This document shows, in pieces, positions 11,869 to 22,083 of a stretch of 64,000 bases of DNA. Location of the stretch: contig OZ024742.1 of NCBI GenBank assembly GCA_964016885.1, forward strand, positions 122,559,696-122,623,695, in the 5' to 3' direction. Made by a program: the position numbers and the translations under genes. This DNA is from Eledone cirrhosa (lineage: Eukaryota; Mollusca; Cephalopoda; Octopoda; Eledonidae). The notes below the pieces were generated by a model. It saw nothing but the letters and a program-made list of their open reading frames with translations, had not been told where the DNA came from and searched no databases. Position 1 is the stretch's first letter; each line of letters starts with the position of its first letter.

Positions 11869-12058
11869 GGGCGGTGGATTGGCAGTATCGGTAGAGGGTC
11901 GGACGTCATGCTTTCCAGCATAGTTACGTCCCTTTACGATCTGAGTTCAAATCACGCCGAGGTTGACTTTGCCTTTCATCCTTACGGGGTCGATAAAATA
12001 AAGTACCAGTAATGCACTGGGTATTTGCTGGCCTTGTGCCTAAAGTAGAAACAATTAT
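11869..12058 (+). mobile_element. Full-length tRNA-derived SINE
   Basis: Begins GGGCGGTGGATTGGCAGTAT and contains the A-box region TGGCAGTATCGGTAG and B-box region GAGTTCAAATCACGCC. The body is ..CCTTTCATCCTTACGGGGTCGATAAAATAAAGTACC and the tail GGCCTTGTGCCTAAAGTAGAAACAATTAT. It is close to the consensus and so relatively young. It follows an ATTATT-rich stretch. Confidence 0.93.
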
Positions 12059-12630
12059 GTTACGAAGTTTTGAAGTACATCTGTTACACTCACTTAACAT
12101 GGCACATTGAATGTCTACAGTATCGTTGTTATCATAAATTCATTGAAGAATAAGCCACTTCACTCTTTCAATATTTGTCGTTTTTGACTCGTCGATATAA
12201 TTCAATTTACTAACAGAGGGTGATTTAAAATGTGTAACTAACTGATCATCTGGTTCCTCCAATCTCACGGCCACGAGCAACTCTGCTATTTCATCATTTT
12301 CTGTTCGTGACAACGTTTGATGAAACTAATTCATGCCAAACCTGCGCAGGTCATCTATAAGAGTGGATGTTCATAACGTTTTTAGCCTACCTTTTGGTAA
12401 TTTCCCAACACCTGGCAACCATGACATTGCGGTGTTTGCAGTATATGGTTGCATATTTATAGGATATACCCTGTCAGCTGCATTCTTTTGCTCTTGATGA
12501 CAATACTTAGGTGTGTGTAATTATCTCTTCGTTTGTGATCGTAACTTGGGATCATTCAGGAACATTCGGAGGCATCTTTGTTAGAATGTGTCAGCAGCAT
12601 ATGTTGTGATAACAATTGAGCAGAATAACC
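12059..12630. other. Anonymous sequence
   Basis: No family recognised on either strand. I see no microsatellite, tRNA-like promoter or RT motif. Confidence 0.35.
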
Positions 12631-12671
12631 TCAGTATTAATTTTAACACTATATGTTAAAATTAATACTGA
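12631..12671. repeat. Perfect 18-bp inverted repeat (hairpin)
   Basis: TCAGTATTAATTTTAACA is followed by CTATA and then its exact reverse complement. This gives a perfect 18-bp stem with a 5-nt loop. It is followed by CAGCCATCCGGCTGAGGCCA..CACCGCC, which resembles a dispersed repeat end. The hairpin could be an element terminus. Confidence 0.85.
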
Positions 12672-13039
12672 AACTCTTTTACCTGTTTCAGCCATCCGGC
12701 TGAGGCCATGCTGGGGCACCGCCTGTGTAACTTTTTTATATCATGCCGCCAACGAAGCAACAACATAATGATCTGGGTCTAAAACAGCACCACATAACGC
12801 TTTATGTTAAATCATTACCCTTAAAATCATTGTGCGAGGTAAAAATAAATGAAAGATATCTAATCAATGAAATATCAACGAAAATTGTTAGGAAACAGAT
12901 GTAGGGTTTATAGTACATTTTTTTATGGTCCCTTAACTCCCGATGGAGCCGTCGTAGGTGTACCGTAGACGCTAACGGCGTTTCTATGACATTTTAATCC
13001 AGGCAAGGCCTATCCATCTCTTGGTCTGAACACATCAGA

Positions 13040-13190
13040 TTTTTTCCACAGAAGGATTGAAAATGAGAGGGATGCAGTGAGAAAGAGATATAGAGAAAGA
13101 ATCTACAACAGTATAAGACTGCCATTTATTATCGACTTCGAAAGCATGAAAGGCAAAGTTTACCTCGGCGGCATTTGAACTCAGAAAGCA
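13040..13190 (-). mobile_element. Diverged SINE-related fragment
   Basis: The minus strand contains the SINE body motif AACTTTGCCTTTCATGC and the B-box remnant GAGTTCAAATGCCGCC (13131-13190). It is flanked by AGTGAGAAAGAGATATAGAG, which also occurs at 60790-60925 together with another SINE-like ACTGGTACTTTCGG..TCGACC. The two loci probably share a variant SINE with a different tail. Confidence 0.6.
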
Positions 13191-13521
13191 GAAAGTCGGA
13201 ATGAATATTGCAAAGAATTCTATCCTACGTTCCAACTTCACTGACAATTTGCCGCTTTATAATAAAGTCCAAATGTTCTATTTGTGAGAAAATTTGTTTG
13301 CCTCGTGAGACTGTTGTCATGTATGATAGGTTAAACATATGTAATAACACATGAAATACGGAATTAATCATCTAATTGACCTCATAATGGAAATCTTATA
13401 TATTACCACATCTATTATATATTATTAGATATATAAACTAGCCCAGTATGATTATGCTTGTAAATGGCAACACACAAGCTCTTAAGAAAACACATATAAT
13501 TCTTCAGAAACTATTATATAG

Positions 13522-13523
<2 letters not shown>

Positions 13524-13610
<87 letters not shown>
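13524..13610. repeat. (CA)n(TA)n compound microsatellite
   Basis: (AC)n runs directly into (AT)n. No gene. Confidence 0.97.
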
Positions 13611-13613
<3 letters not shown>

Positions 13614-13829
13614 TGAATATTATACGTAATCTAAATGTACATAAAAATATATTTCTATATTACATTATGTTTATTTTCAGAATTTCATAAGATAATTCAC
13701 TTACGAGAGAGGGGAAGAAAACGAGAGGGAGAGAGAGAGAGAAACATAAATTAATATAATAGATAGATTGAAGACAGATTCATAGACAGACATACATATG
13801 TGTATATATATATATATACATATATATGG

Positions 13830-14343
13830 TGGCTGTCATCTCGTTTTCGAGTACGGCCACTACTTTATATCCATGTGGGAGAACTCCTACCGATGCGCTG
13901 AACGAGTGTCACTTTTTAGTCCAGCCAGCGACTTGAAAACTCTGGTACAAACACTAAACTTGTGACAATTATTGACACATAGTGCTGGGCCCATGGTACC
14001 ATTTGACGACAAGTGCAGAGAGATCTCCAGATATTAAGCAATGCCTGTGCCGTGGAGCTTGTATAGTGAGCAAAGGCACTACACAAAGCCAGTCCCACTC
14101 TCTTAACCAAGATGATATTTACCAACAAGAACTAGTCAACATCATTGGATACCATCAGGGTTGCAGGTGGTATATCAGAGTTTTTCTTCTCCTAGAATTC
14201 TGCCTTGACAAAGGCTAAGGGATCATCTCTCCCGGTGATTTTGGATGGCCATTGACTCTTAAGAGCTCCTTTGCCCTTTGACAGGTTTTGTTTATAGTCC
14301 TGCAGGATGTCCAAAGTCACCCTCCTCACCAAGAAACCTTGGT
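13830..14343. other. Probable dispersed repeat adjoining the hairpin, unclassified
   Basis: Relatively GC-balanced sequence compared with its surroundings. Its minus strand encodes a 75-codon frame (14192-14419) that runs into the microsatellite hairpin. I do not recognise the peptide. Its position against a palindromic terminus suggests part of an unknown transposon. Confidence 0.35.
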
Positions 14344-14521
<178 letters not shown>

Positions 14522-14789
14522 GGACGGTACTTGATTTAGGAGCCGCAGAAACCCATATACTGGATTTTACCAACCTTCCAGGGGTCCCGGTAAATTTTCA
14601 ATACCCGAATTACTTGATCGTGTTTTTTTGGGGGGGCTATGCGAGTGATTGTTTAACCATCGTCTCAGTGTGTTTGGCCTTTAACGTTTGTTATAGCTCT
14701 GGTTCATCTGAATCATTGAGCACTTGCCGCACACCTCGGAGGATGTTTTTCGTTATTTCGTGAGCCGAAATGCGAATCTCGATAATTTA

Positions 14790-14990
14790 TGTTTATATAT
14801 ATATATATATATATATGAAATAAACGAATTTTCGTGTACATATGAAAAATGTTTAGTGTGTATCGACCTGTTACTCGCGTTTCGCCGCAGATGATTGGCT
14901 CAAGGTAGTCTATAAGAGTTATAGGCCAGAGTTTATTATATACACTCTGCCTGTTCATAGAATGCTTGATTTGGTACCAACACCAGTAAT
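14790..14990 (-). repeat. PLE-end-like repeat, related to 17220-17330
   Basis: On the minus strand both loci read ..ATCAT(C)ATGCG-type sequence, then GCGAAACGn(A)CGn..GTAAC, then rGGTCGATAC or ATCGATAC and ACTnAA..AAAAC. The 17.2-kb copy lies just upstream of a minus-strand PLE endonuclease relic. I infer a shared PLE non-coding segment. Similarity is limited. Confidence 0.4.
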
Positions 14991-15007
14991 TCGCTATATT
15001 ACGCACG

Positions 15008-15714
15008 CTATATATATATATTAAAACTGTAGTTGTCTGTGTGTGTGTCCTCATTTTTGCAAAGTCTATACAAATCCACATTTCTACTCCGATTGACTTC
15101 AAACTTGCATTTATATGTTCCTTGCGGTCTAAAGATATTAACTGCAGCTTTTATCTTTTCAATTTTCTGTTGTTAAAGGGGTGTTAGGTGCTGGTTATCG
15201 ATCTCCGTCGCGCCCTTATAATATCTGTCTGTATGTCTGGCTGTCTCCATTACGACATTATGACAAACATTGATGACATATTATGTTCGCTATTTTCCGT
15301 TCATTGCCAGGGAAGGTCTTCATGGACCAAAGTATCGTCTTCCTGTTTTCCTTCGGTTGCAACGTTTGTAACTTAGTGAAAAGACTGCGAACGAAATTTT
15401 GAGGTAAGTAGTCTACGCCTTACTGCTATTGAACTGGAACCTTCTGCCAACTTAACCTGTGACTTTCTCTTTCACATTTACTCCAATAGGCCAACACAGG
15501 GGAGTATGGAAATAAGGGGCTCAATAATATTTCTATGAACAATGCACGTAGACAGCGAAACTGTACTTTCAACTTCTTAATTTTCTCCAAATAAAAAAAA
15601 ATTCCAGTTGGTATATTTTTGTGAGTTTTTAACAGGCACTGACAAATAACGGTTTCTCATTGGAGGTGCTATTACCAATGTTCTTACCCCTGCAACGCCG
15701 GGATACACTGCTAG
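15008..15714 (+). mobile_element. Non-autonomous Helitron-like element
   Basis: The 5' end has the familiar Helitron-like lead CTATATATATATATTAAAAC followed by a GT-rich stretch. The 3' end is CTAG with a T following (15711-15715), preceded by the short GC hairpin CCCTGCAACGCCGGG at 15688-15702. No Rep/helicase coding is present, so it would need an autonomous partner. The canonical 5' TC is not visible, so the 5' boundary is approximate. AT follows the 3' end, compatible with insertion between A and T. Confidence 0.65.
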
Positions 15715-15744
15715 TATATATATAAATTATTTATTAAAATAACA

Positions 15745-15990
15745 GATTAAAGTTTAAGCAAAAAATCACTGCTTTCACCCTTAACGGGATCTGAAACTAA
15801 AAAAACCAATCTGTGAACGCAGAAGTAAATATTTCGAAAAATGTTGCAATCGAAGGAAAACAGGAAGACGATACTTTGGTTCTTGAAGAGGTTCCCTGGC
15901 AATGAACGGAAACAAAGTGAAGATAAAACGTCGTTATGTGAAGCGATGAGAACAATTACACGCAAATATAAAATCACGTTAATGGTATAA
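15745..15990 (-). mobile_element. Inverted fragment related to the Helitron interior
   Basis: 15840-15915 is the reverse complement of 15295-15365 inside the neighbouring element (shared CGTTCATTGCCAGGGAA and AAGTATCGTCTTCCTGTTTT). This is a second, truncated copy of the same family in the opposite orientation only ~130 bp away, giving a ~70-bp inverted repeat pair. Confidence 0.6.
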
Positions 15991-16099
15991 ATGGAGTCGT
16001 AGACTAATATTCTATTTAGGAAGCCGGATGATTCTCGGCTTCAGATTTTAGAATAATGTAAATAAATTAGTAGAACGAAAATGACAGAGGTTATTGAAA

Positions 16100-16560
16100 T
16101 CAACAATAACTAAATATATACATACACGCATCCATATACGTACTTACACATGCATAATCGAAAACACCCGGCATGCATGCATATAAAAGCACGTACACAT
16201 AAACACGCGCACACATACATAAACCCGCGCGACACCTGTATCCGCACACATACGAATGTATACACCAAATACACATAAAAAATATATGTATGTGTGTGTG
16301 TGCATATATATATAATTATATAAACGTATATAAATATACACACATAAATACGTATATAACGCAAGCACACACATACCGCCAGGTAAATACGCATATGTTC
16401 ACTAAACGTACGTCAACCAAAACACAAAGTACACATATACACACCTTACATACGTGTAAACACGCATACACACCCAAACACAAAATACACATATACGCAT
16501 AACCATATATACATGTACCAGTATATATAATATTATATATACACCTACAATAAATACAAG
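16100..16560. repeat. Degenerate CA/TA-rich low-complexity region
   Basis: Interspersed ACACAT, TATATA and ACGTAT tracts give long spurious frames rich in T/H/Y/I or C/V/Y. No real gene is present. Confidence 0.8.
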
Positions 16561-16754
16561 CAAATATACGTACGAGAAAGTATACGTTACTTCACAAAAC
16601 ATACGGGTAAGGTATACTTCCCTATACAAATAAGTAATGATATACACATAAAATATACTTAGCTACCACATCAAGACATAAATTATATGTGTATTGTTCG
16701 TACTATCCGTTAGGGTATAATGTGAGGTTGTAATACAGGAAAGTTTCATGCAAT

Positions 16755-17142
16755 TTATGTTTACAAGCCGAAATTGCCTCCGATTTTTTGTTTAACATGT
16801 GGTCATTGGCGTAGAGTATTTCCAGGGCTTCAGCGGCACAAAGATCGCATGCTCTTTTATTTCCGTTATATGATCTAGCTTTATTTTAGCTAGGATCTCC
16901 CAGTGTAACCTATATTGGGTGTGGTTGTCTTTTAGACTCCAGATATAAGCTGAAAGTGACGTCATATTCCTTCTTAAAGGGTTAAGAAAAGAATGGGTGT
17001 GCATATAAAGACGCTGCTTGAATCTATTGGTGGTTAACTCTATTTGGGATCTACGGTACGTGAGTGTTTCGACCTTACATTTGTAGACAATGTTACTGGA
17101 GAAGCATTTTCCGGATAGAGGGCAGTAAACTCGATTCCTACA
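16755..17142 (-). pseudogene. Penelope-like GIY-YIG endonuclease relic
   Basis: The minus strand reads CRNRVYCPLSGKCFSSNIVYKC (cysteine-rich lead of the PLE nuclease), then YRRSQ..TTNRFKQRLYMHTHSFLNPLRRN, then SLSAYIWSLKDN and LHWEILAKI. After one frameshift it continues ACDLCAAEALEILYANDHMLNKKSEAISACKH. The spacing of the CxxC pair, the Y-x-x-S-T remnant and the KxR..H helix match the C-terminal domain of GIY-YIG-containing Penelope elements. The RT part is absent. It is better preserved than the 9.4-kb copy but still broken. PLE-end-like repeat and the hammerhead-bearing foldback lie 5' of it on the same strand. Confidence 0.82.
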
Positions 17143-17510
17143 TGAATTACTGTTTGTGGAAGATATATGAGCACTCGATGCACAGGCGGAGTGTATATAA
17201 TGATGAAGTGTATATAATAAAAAGACGATGAGGTTTCGTTTACAAATATAATTATGTTTTAATTGAGTATCGATATGTTACGTTCGTTTCGCATATGATC
17301 ACCTCAATGTGGCCTCAACAAGTTATGGCCCCAACACCATCATCGATCTGCCCATCAGACTGGAAATAAACACAAAATAGATTCCATAGATGACTTTTAG
17401 CAAAACTTCTGCGAAACACGCGCAACAGGTCGAATATACTCAATAAAAAAAAAAAAAAAAATATATATATAAGTATATATATACATATATTTATATATAT
17501 ATATATATAT

Positions 17511-18036
17511 ATTGTTAACATTTGGGAGGGTCATGTTGCCGATAAGAAAAAGATGCACCATTTGCTTTCACTCCAATTTATTATAAATTAAATTATAAAT
17601 TAAAAAAAAATAATTTATAAATTTCCGGTTGGTTCGTTGTTTCCACAACCGGACGGTTGTTCATATAATGTCAAATTTCTTTTGTCACACATTCTGTGAC
17701 CTCATCAGTGACTGGGGATTCTTTTCTTTGTTTTGTGCTCCTCCTTTGTTCTGACTTACGCCATCTTGAAAAAAAAGATGGCGTAGGACAGAACAAAGGA
17801 GAGGCACAACAACAAAGAAAAGAATCCCCAGGTCACATAATGTGTGACATAATGTGTGACGAAAGAACTTTGACAATATATGAACAACCGTATGGTTGTG
17901 GAACCAAGCAACCAACCAACCAACCGGTAATTAATAATTTTTTAAAAATCTATAATTTAATTTATAATAAATTGGAGTGAAAGCAACTGGTGCGTGCATT
18001 TCTTATTGGCAACATGACACTCCCAAAGTATAACAA
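17511..18036. mobile_element. Foldback (long inverted-repeat) element with PLE/hammerhead-like arms
   Basis: The outer ends are reverse complements: ATTGTTAACATTTGGGAG at 17511 and CTCCCAAAGTATAACAAT at 18036 (with differences). Complementarity continues inward through TTGCTTTCACTCCAATTTAT, the CCGGTTGGTT segment, GGGATTCTTTTCTTTG and TTCTGnCTTACGCCATCTT to a centre near 17775. Each arm is ~250 bp. The left arm carries a hammerhead-like sequence (17670-17712). The right arm has lost the CTGATGA segment and gained a short TAATGTGTGACA duplication. It sits after (TA)n. It is non-coding and would form a ~250-bp imperfect dsRNA if transcribed. Confidence 0.88.
17670..17712 (-). ncRNA. Hammerhead-like motif, core mutated
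   Basis: The minus strand reads GTCA (stem I), CTGATGA, one extra G, GTCACA..TGTGAC (perfect 6-bp stem II), AAAA in place of core GAAA, a GAAA loop, TT, then TGAC (stem I). Compared with 7217-7260 the fourth stem I pair changes from A-U to G-C on both strands, a compensatory substitution. The G-to-A change in the core should abolish catalysis. In the right arm of the foldback the GAAA is intact but CTGATGA is deleted. Confidence 0.65.
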
Positions 18037-18093
18037 TATCGGTTTCAACACACATTTTCAGATAAAGAATCTTGCTAAACAAATTCAGAAACG

Positions 18094-18097
<4 letters not shown>

Positions 18098-18129
<32 letters not shown>

Positions 18130-18180
18130 GTGGGTATATATATATATATATATATAAATGTGCGTGTGTGTGTGTGTCAG
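18098..18180. repeat. (TA)n/(TG)n microsatellite
   Basis: Two (TA)n blocks with AAATGTGGG spacers, followed by (TG)n. Non-coding. Confidence 0.95.
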
Positions 18181-18910
18181 TAAAATCAGTGTTATAGTAT
18201 ACTATTGTAGGTTTGTACAACTTCATGTATGTGAATGTTGTAAGAAAGCAATATTTATTTCGTACAAGATCAGCGTCGTGACCCAGGCTCAATCTGTCAT
18301 CGACTATCTTGATTTATCACATACACTCTCCTGCATTGTGTCTCTCGCTCTGTTCAAACATATCTTGGAGGTCTGCTGACAGGTGTCTGGCAGAGGATGG
18401 AGAGTCAGTGCTGTTAGTAGTTGGCATAGTAGCATATAAATAGAACAACCACCGCTTCACTATATCAGGTATTCCTGATTTCATTGTTTCTTCAATGGTA
18501 TCAGTCCTAATTTTCAAGTGCAGAGTTCAATCTAATTGAACTATCTCCTAACAAATTAAATCACCAGCATCTGCTCAAACATCGCTACTCCAGTGATGAG
18601 AGGCCGGACGCTGTATGTGTGCGTGCGTGTGTGTGTGAGTGGGGGGGGGGGTGATCTCTTGCGTATAGGGCTCTAGGCACTGGATACTTCCTTGCCCCAT
18701 CAGACAGAATGGAAGAAACCTTGTCCGGGAATATGCTGAGTGTCCAAATCCGCTCCACGACAGTCTGGTAAAACTGTAATAGAGCCTGCTAGAAATATCA
18801 TTTAAACTGTACTTAAATAACATCATGCCACCTTAAGAATGAAATCAATTTTATTCTCATTAAAACACTGTTGACCTTGATAAATAAAAGGATAGAATTT
18901 ATACTCCACG
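18181..18910. other. Anonymous sequence, no gene recognised
   Basis: Frames of 66-83 codons occur on the minus strand without recognisable domains. A G-homopolymer/GT tract lies near 18616-18652. Confidence 0.35.
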
Positions 18911-18914
18911 AGCA

Positions 18915-19012
18915 TCATTACTCAGGAATTACTACTACTGCTTCTACCCACAACATCACTACTGTTACTACTAGTATTACCTCTGTTGTTAGAACTGCTG
19001 ATGCTGCAGCTT

Positions 19013-19049
<37 letters not shown>

Positions 19050-19215
19050 CAGAGTTGCCATTACTACAACGACTAACTCCATTACTACGATTACCATCAA
19101 CACCATTACTATTACTACTATTGCTACTATTACCACCACTACTGCTGCTACCGCTACCGCTTCGTCTACTGCTTCTTTTACTGCTGATGTTACCAATGCT
19201 AATGTTTGTGGTACT
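18915..19215. repeat. Degenerate (TAC)n/(ACT)n trinucleotide array
   Basis: About 300 bp of imperfect TAC/ACT/GCT triplets, with a nearly pure run at about 19011-19050. All frames read through it as poly-Thr, poly-Leu, poly-Ser or poly-Val on one strand or the other. The 148-codon and 139-codon frames here are therefore repeat artefacts. Confidence 0.9.
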
Positions 19216-19959
19216 GTAAGCGCTGATGTTATTATCGCTATGTCTTTTGTTAGTTGTTACCTCCTTACTGCTGAAACTATCATCTTTCAAAAATGTTTTT
19301 TTTTTACACAATCTTAACACGGAGACATTGTTACGGTACATAACAATGCATTATAACATACCATTAAATAAAATCAAAAAGGAAATGAGATTTAGAAATA
19401 AATATATATGTATTTATACACAATATTACGCATTTATACACGCACATTCGTATTTCCACACTCATATTTATTCACAGAAATATATGCCATGTGGGCTGTT
19501 GAAACTGATTCCTTTATAGGTCGATATCTGGAGTAAAAGCCTAGATGTGTAGATTCCAAACGGTTTCCGATGTAGCTTGATGGTTTTGCCAAACATATCC
19601 CTTCGATTATTGCCGACGGTACTCAATAGGAATCATGAGTATGTGAAAACCGTGTGTGTCGAGTACAATATGATATGCAGCTTGTGCGTTCGTAGGGGAA
19701 GTAGTGATAAATTACGGAGAGAGAAGAAACAGCAATTCTTTTGTCATTAGATTATTGTGTTGGCATATGAGGTTTGTGACTCTATTGAACCTCTATTGAA
19801 CGCTATGTGCTATGTTTCAAAATGTTATATCGGCCGGCTCTAGATATGACAGCAACATTTATGAGTGATCCATATGAATAGATTCTAGTGCCAATATAGG
19901 TAGAGAAAACGCCGACAATATAGCAAGAATTATTATTCAATAATTATTTATTCCAAGTC

Positions 19960-20100
19960 TAAAGTCTGTCTCGAGCCTGTAGGCTCACTCATTAGGCCGA
20001 TGTTTATCTCGGTTTCCGAAGAGTTAAGTGACTTGGATTACAAGAACTTCCCTGGAATGGACATCAGTCCATCGCAGGGTTAAACCCCCAGCTACTTCTA
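19960..20100 (+). repeat. Dispersed repeat family A, plus-strand copy
   Basis: AAAGTCTGTCTCGAGCCTGTAGGCTC..TATCTCGGTTTCC..TTAAGTGAC..GGACATCAGTCCATCGCAGG. It matches the reverse complement of 32278-32400 in order (CTAAAGTCTGTCTCAAGCCC, TATCCCGGTTTC, TTAAGCGCACGG and a CCAGACCGTCGCAGG ending). It resembles a widespread invertebrate SINE-type body, but I cannot name it. Confidence 0.6.
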
Positions 20101-21384
20101 TCATTCATCTTGAGCTGACTAGACTGGACCATTTGATTTGGTGAAATGAATTAAAGTTTTGAGCATTTGATCTCCCCTTTTAATAATTTAATATTCACAC
20201 TATATTCCAGCATCGACCAAGAAAAGTTTACAATTGGGAAACTCCGTATAATACAAGTAATTAGGTTGTATCTGATGAATTAGTGGTTAAAGAATTCCTG
20301 TGAAATTCAGAGAAAAAGCATATTTCTCGGAGCAGATATCAACTCTGTTCATAATCCACTTGTATATAAAATACAGTTCATTCTTAACCCTTTAGCATTT
20401 ACAGCGGCCATATCTGGCCATATCTGGCCATATCCGGCCAGATTTTCTATCCCTTCTTCCTGTTCAAACTGGCTGTAACTGGCCACTCCTGCTTATGTTA
20501 AGCTATTGTTCTCAAAATAGAAAACATCAAAATCTCATACATTCAATAATATGTGAGATAATTATGTGAGGTAAAGCCCTTACGATGAAACCACAATAGT
20601 ATATATGAAGTAATATAAATGACTAAAAGTGGAGATCACTGGAACTTAAATTTACTGAAACGGACAAAATAGAAATATGACGGGGAAATAATTATATGTA
20701 AAAATATATTTACATAATTAAGAAGAAATAGAACCACACAATAAAGAAAAAAGCAGAATGAAATAGAACACCAAACTTGCAGCGGAACATCAATAGAGAA
20801 AAGACTGCACGGAAAAGGAAGAAAGGCATAAGAGCTGATGATTTTGTATAAAAAGAAACGGAAGAAATAAAGAAAAACATGAATAAACAACACGATAAAT
20901 ATAACATAAAGAATAAAGACACTTGTTCTAAATGAATTAGATAAAGTCAAAAGTCTATATCATCAACGTAAATAAGTTGAAAAATTATATAATTAACATG
21001 TCCATAGAAATGTTTGATATAATATAAAATACTGCAAACAGTAGGTGTAAAAGTAAACGGAATTGCATCACTAAAAAGAAAAAAATGGAAACACACGGTT
21101 CGATCATGAGCAGGTTGCATCGAAATGGTGTAAATACACAAGAGAACTTGATGATGAAATACTCAATGAATACCGAACTTTGACACTGCCACGAAGCAAA
21201 TAATCTTAAAGGTATTATGATAGAAAATTTATACAAAGAAATATGGAAATACAGTTAGAACAGATGAAATACAAGCAGAAGCTGTAAAATCCATAGATAA
21301 TGACAACATAAGTCTATGCAATGAAACATATAGGAGAGCGTATACATAGCAACAACAAGGAACCCCAAGCGCGAAGACAACACA
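20101..21384. other. Anonymous AT-rich sequence, possibly eroded LINE upstream of RT relic
   Basis: No domain is recognisable until 21385. A short tandem repeat of CATATCTGGC (three copies) lies at about 20409-20440. Minus-strand frames of up to 104 codons are A/T-driven and unconvincing. Confidence 0.4.
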
Positions 21385-21720
21385 AGATGATTCCTGTGAC
21401 TAAACTACTACTAAACATTATGAAAGGAAAATTACAATTAAGTTAAATGCAAAGTGGATTTATCCCAGGATTGGTAATTCATAAAGGAATATTTTTTCTA
21501 AGAACCATGTGTGAAATAGCACTAGACTCAAACTTAAAGAAATAGGCTAGCTTCCTGAACTATATTAAGGCATTTGACACTATAATATATTCAAAGATGG
21601 TCGAAAGTCTATTGAAATTCAAGACTTCCAGGTATTAACAAAGAGATAATGTGCACAAAACTCTTTGGCAATACCTGAATATAAAATCTCTGTAAATCCC
21701 AAATAGAGAAAGGAAAAAAT
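21385..21720 (+). pseudogene. Degenerate non-LTR reverse transcriptase relic
   Basis: Reading through stops gives IPVTKLLLNIMKGKLQL, QSGFIPGLVIHKGIFFLRTMCEIAL and then NYIKAFDTI. This is the order of RT blocks QxGFxPG..T..I..LR..E and motif A (D/N-Y-x-K-A-F-D) of LINEs. The catalytic Asp of motif A remains, but several stops and frameshifts show an old, dead copy. The clade cannot be fixed from this piece (CR1/Jockey/RTE-like are all possible). Confidence 0.55.
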
Positions 21721-21847
21721 TATCTGTACTTAGAAAAATGGTTTATGTTAGAACTTATAAGCCGTACATAATTTAAAAATCATCGGAAACACAATTCTGA
21801 ATGAAACCGATTCACGACTCATATCATAACAGTATTTCACCTAAGTG

Positions 21848-22083
21848 AACGCGCGTAGCTTAGTGACTAGAGAATTGAATTCGCAATCGTCAGGTTACAA
21901 GTTCGATTCCTGTTATTGCAAGACAATTTATTTCGCGCTGATCATTCTGTCACGTCTTGTGACCGGTAGATATTACTAGCTATGGAAAGACCAATGAAAA
22001 CATGGTTAGCTTGATCTGATTTGACGAGTTCCTCCCAACTCGGTGAGAAGATGAGATGTGGGAACTTGTCGATCGATTGATTG
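21848..22083 (+). mobile_element. Second tRNA-SINE family, divergent subfamily
   Basis: The tRNA-like head GCGCGTAGCTTAGTGACTAG..GAATTCGCAATCGT has an A-box-like region and is followed by the B-box-like GGTTACAAGTTCGATTCC. The body GACCGGTAGATATTACTAGC..GGAAAGACCAATGAAAACA parallels the copies at 27281 and 37302, but the 3' end differs (TCCTCCCAACTCGG..). It is therefore a subfamily or a chimeric tail. Confidence 0.75.

Noticed and set aside
16110..16647. Cys/Val/Tyr-rich minus-strand frames suggesting membrane peptides
   Set aside because: They are driven by CA/TA low-complexity DNA, with no conserved pattern or start context.
18871..19341. Poly-Thr/Leu/Ser/Val frames of 77-148 codons
   Set aside because: All are readings of one degenerate TAC/ACT triplet array in different frames and strands.
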